This document shows, piece by piece, positions 62,226 through 64,000 of a stretch of DNA of 64,000 nt. Both the position numbers and the translations under genes were made by a program. Every line of letters starts with the position of its first letter. Within the stretch, counting starts at the first letter, position 1. This DNA comes from Sipunculus nudus (taxonomy: Eukaryota > Annelida > Sipuncula > Golfingiida > Sipunculidae), in the NCBI GenBank assembly GCA_026874595.1, contig CM049322.1, positions 53,533,386 to 53,597,385 on the forward strand, read 5' to 3'. A model generated the notes under the pieces. That model ran no database searches, was not told the origin of the DNA, and was given only the letters and a program-made list of their open reading frames with translations.

Positions 62226-64000
62226 TTTACATGCCATCCATCTGTACATTTGCTGTGGGTGAAAGTTGCTAATATCTAGGGAACATTGGTTTGAAATCGG
62301 CATGTGCATCCATCTTAGAAAGTTTTTTCGTAAACCAGACAGGTGGCTCCCCTACCTTGTGCAATAGAACAGTGTCGATCCACTAGGAAAGGAATGAATG
62401 GTATTTTCACATTCACTTTTTTTCTGTTTTTATCGACTGCCATCATGCACAGTAATTCACAGAGTGAACATTAGACCCCTGGCTCTCTTGTGAAAATCAA
62501 AAAAGAGTTCCCTACAAGGCTCTAAAAATACAAGACAAATGAGAGCAGAAAACATTTTTGGTTTTTAGCGATCTTTTGTTGTTCGTCTATCTGTTCATCT
62601 ATTTGTCTGTTTGTGCATTAACCAGGCATAAATCTTAACTGCTGGACATGGAAGCTTCTTACTTGACATCCAGGGAGGTCCATGAAAAATCTCCATGGAA
62701 ACCTTGAATTAGAAATTTGTTCCCCATATCCTCCGAGCTGTAAGGCTAATAAATACACCCAGAATAATTAAAAACTGTAATAGTTTATATAAATAATGCA
62801 TTGTTTACGATGGTTCATCATGCAAATTGGTCATGGAGTGTTTCATGAGTTCCTTTTAAGTTGTTGGTCCCACCATTGCTCATATCTCAGGAGTTGTTTA
62901 ATGTTATGGCCTGAAATTTGGCTTGTACATACATCTTGGAGAGTTATCTTGTGAACTACACAGGTTGCACCACCTACCTCACCATTTTTAAAGTTTTAAT
63001 TAAAGCCCTTTTCTAAGGGGTGATTTGCTGTATATATATTGGCCTGATATTGTGCATGTCAATAGATCTTGGATACCTCCATCTTGTGTCTGAGACTGGT
63101 AAGACCATCTGCAGTTGTTCTTGCTTCTCATCCATCCATCTGTGCAAATATCTCTCAAATCTGAGGAGAAAATGGTTGCTTAGCCGGGTTTTTGGTATCT
63201 TATATTTAATTACACCATCTTGATAGCTTTGTTGTAGAGACCTAACAGGTGAATCATCTGAGCTTTAGTTTTCAGTCTTTTGTCCCTGCCGTCCTTCTGT
63301 CTAGCTCTCCGTCTATCTGTCCGTCTGTCCATTAACCAGGCACATATTGTAATCAATGGACCTGGATGAAAAATATCCTTGGAAAAGTCTTTTGCCCATA
63401 TCCTCTGATCTGTGGGGCCCCAAGCATCATCCAGAATTATAACAAATTTGATACAAAAGCTCCAGTATCTGAACAACTTATGGAATGATCACCGTGATTC
63501 TTTGCATGCACATTCATTAATGAATGTTTAATCAGATCCTGCAGACTGATTGGAGCACCTGTTAAATTTATAGAAATTATTCAAATGTGATTATACATGC
63601 AGTCTTATGTTACACAAGTGCTCAGGTCCCTAAGTTAGCACATGAATTGAGGAATACCCAGTAGCTGGGATTCTCTGCTACAGAAGAGTTGAAAGCCATT
63701 TGCATTGTCTTTTACATAAAAATCAATAGGATATAAAATAAATATAATTTCAGAAATTATTTTGACTATTTTGAAAGTTATTATTCCAAATGACCCTGAT
63801 TTGATAAACCACCTGGCCAGCTTAAAATTGAATATATGGTGTCCAGCAGAGTGGAATTCTAATAGGTTTGTTTTTATACGCCCGTCTTATGATAGGAGTA
63901 TTATGGTTTACCTCCTGTCTGTCCATTAACTTTATGTGTCGCCAAAAAAACCTACCAGGGCTTCAATGGATTTTCATCAAACTCTCCATAACTACTTACC
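62226..64000. other. Host DNA to the end of the window
   Basis: Diverged relatives of the 340-bp array recur (for example near 62640 and 63300-63550). No gene recognised. Confidence 0.5.

Overview
The window is AT-rich, intron-bearing animal DNA carrying one complete virus-like transposon. Introns with GT/AG borders, many microsatellites, several tandem-repeat families and small inverted-repeat transposons point to an invertebrate. The style of the dispersed repeats (CTGAGCT-type and GTCCGTC-type motifs, GCCCC hairpins) suggests a mollusc or other lophotrochozoan; that last step is inference and no species can be named.

The centre, 17312-48909 (31,598 bp), is a Polinton/Maverick (adintovirus-like) element. 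It has perfect-length 349-bp terminal inverted repeats starting with AG and a perfect 6-bp target duplication (AACAAA at 17306-17311 and 48910-48915). It encodes the family hallmarks: protein-primed DNA polymerase B, retrovirus-like integrase with a chromodomain-like tail, packaging ATPase, and two tandem double-jelly-roll major capsid genes (one interrupted by an in-frame stop). Around these lie a likely penton/minor capsid gene, a tandem pair of related structural genes, several very basic virion-type proteins, a PC4-like protein, a large RING-like protein and unknown genes. No adenain-type protease was found.

Layout: the virion block (25417-40415) runs entirely on the minus strand as tightly packed genes. 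Most of these genes have a TATA box 30-70 bp before the start codon, several of which contain the stop codon of the gene upstream. The presumed early genes sit at the two ends and around 22.3-25.3 kb. Their promoters carry ETS-type ACCGGAAGT and NRF1-type GCGCATGCGC sites, absent from the virion promoters I inspected. PolB (minus) and a 523-aa gene (plus) diverge from a shared promoter at 44325-44519. At 46.4-47.7 kb is a plus-strand region in which overlapping frames both look coding; one predicted 230-bp intron keeps both open.

Left flank (1-17305): a 4.7-kb segmental duplication carries two exons resembling the COG8 (Dor1) Golgi-tether subunit twice, each copy with its own lesion, plus 145-bp and 113-bp tandem repeats. 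Right flank (48916-64000): two possible exons of an unidentified gene, a 340-bp tandem array with a piggyBac-type MITE in it, a 1.18-kb inverted-repeat element built of short palindromic units, and five copies of a 180-bp repeat. No tRNA, rRNA or CRISPR array was recognised.
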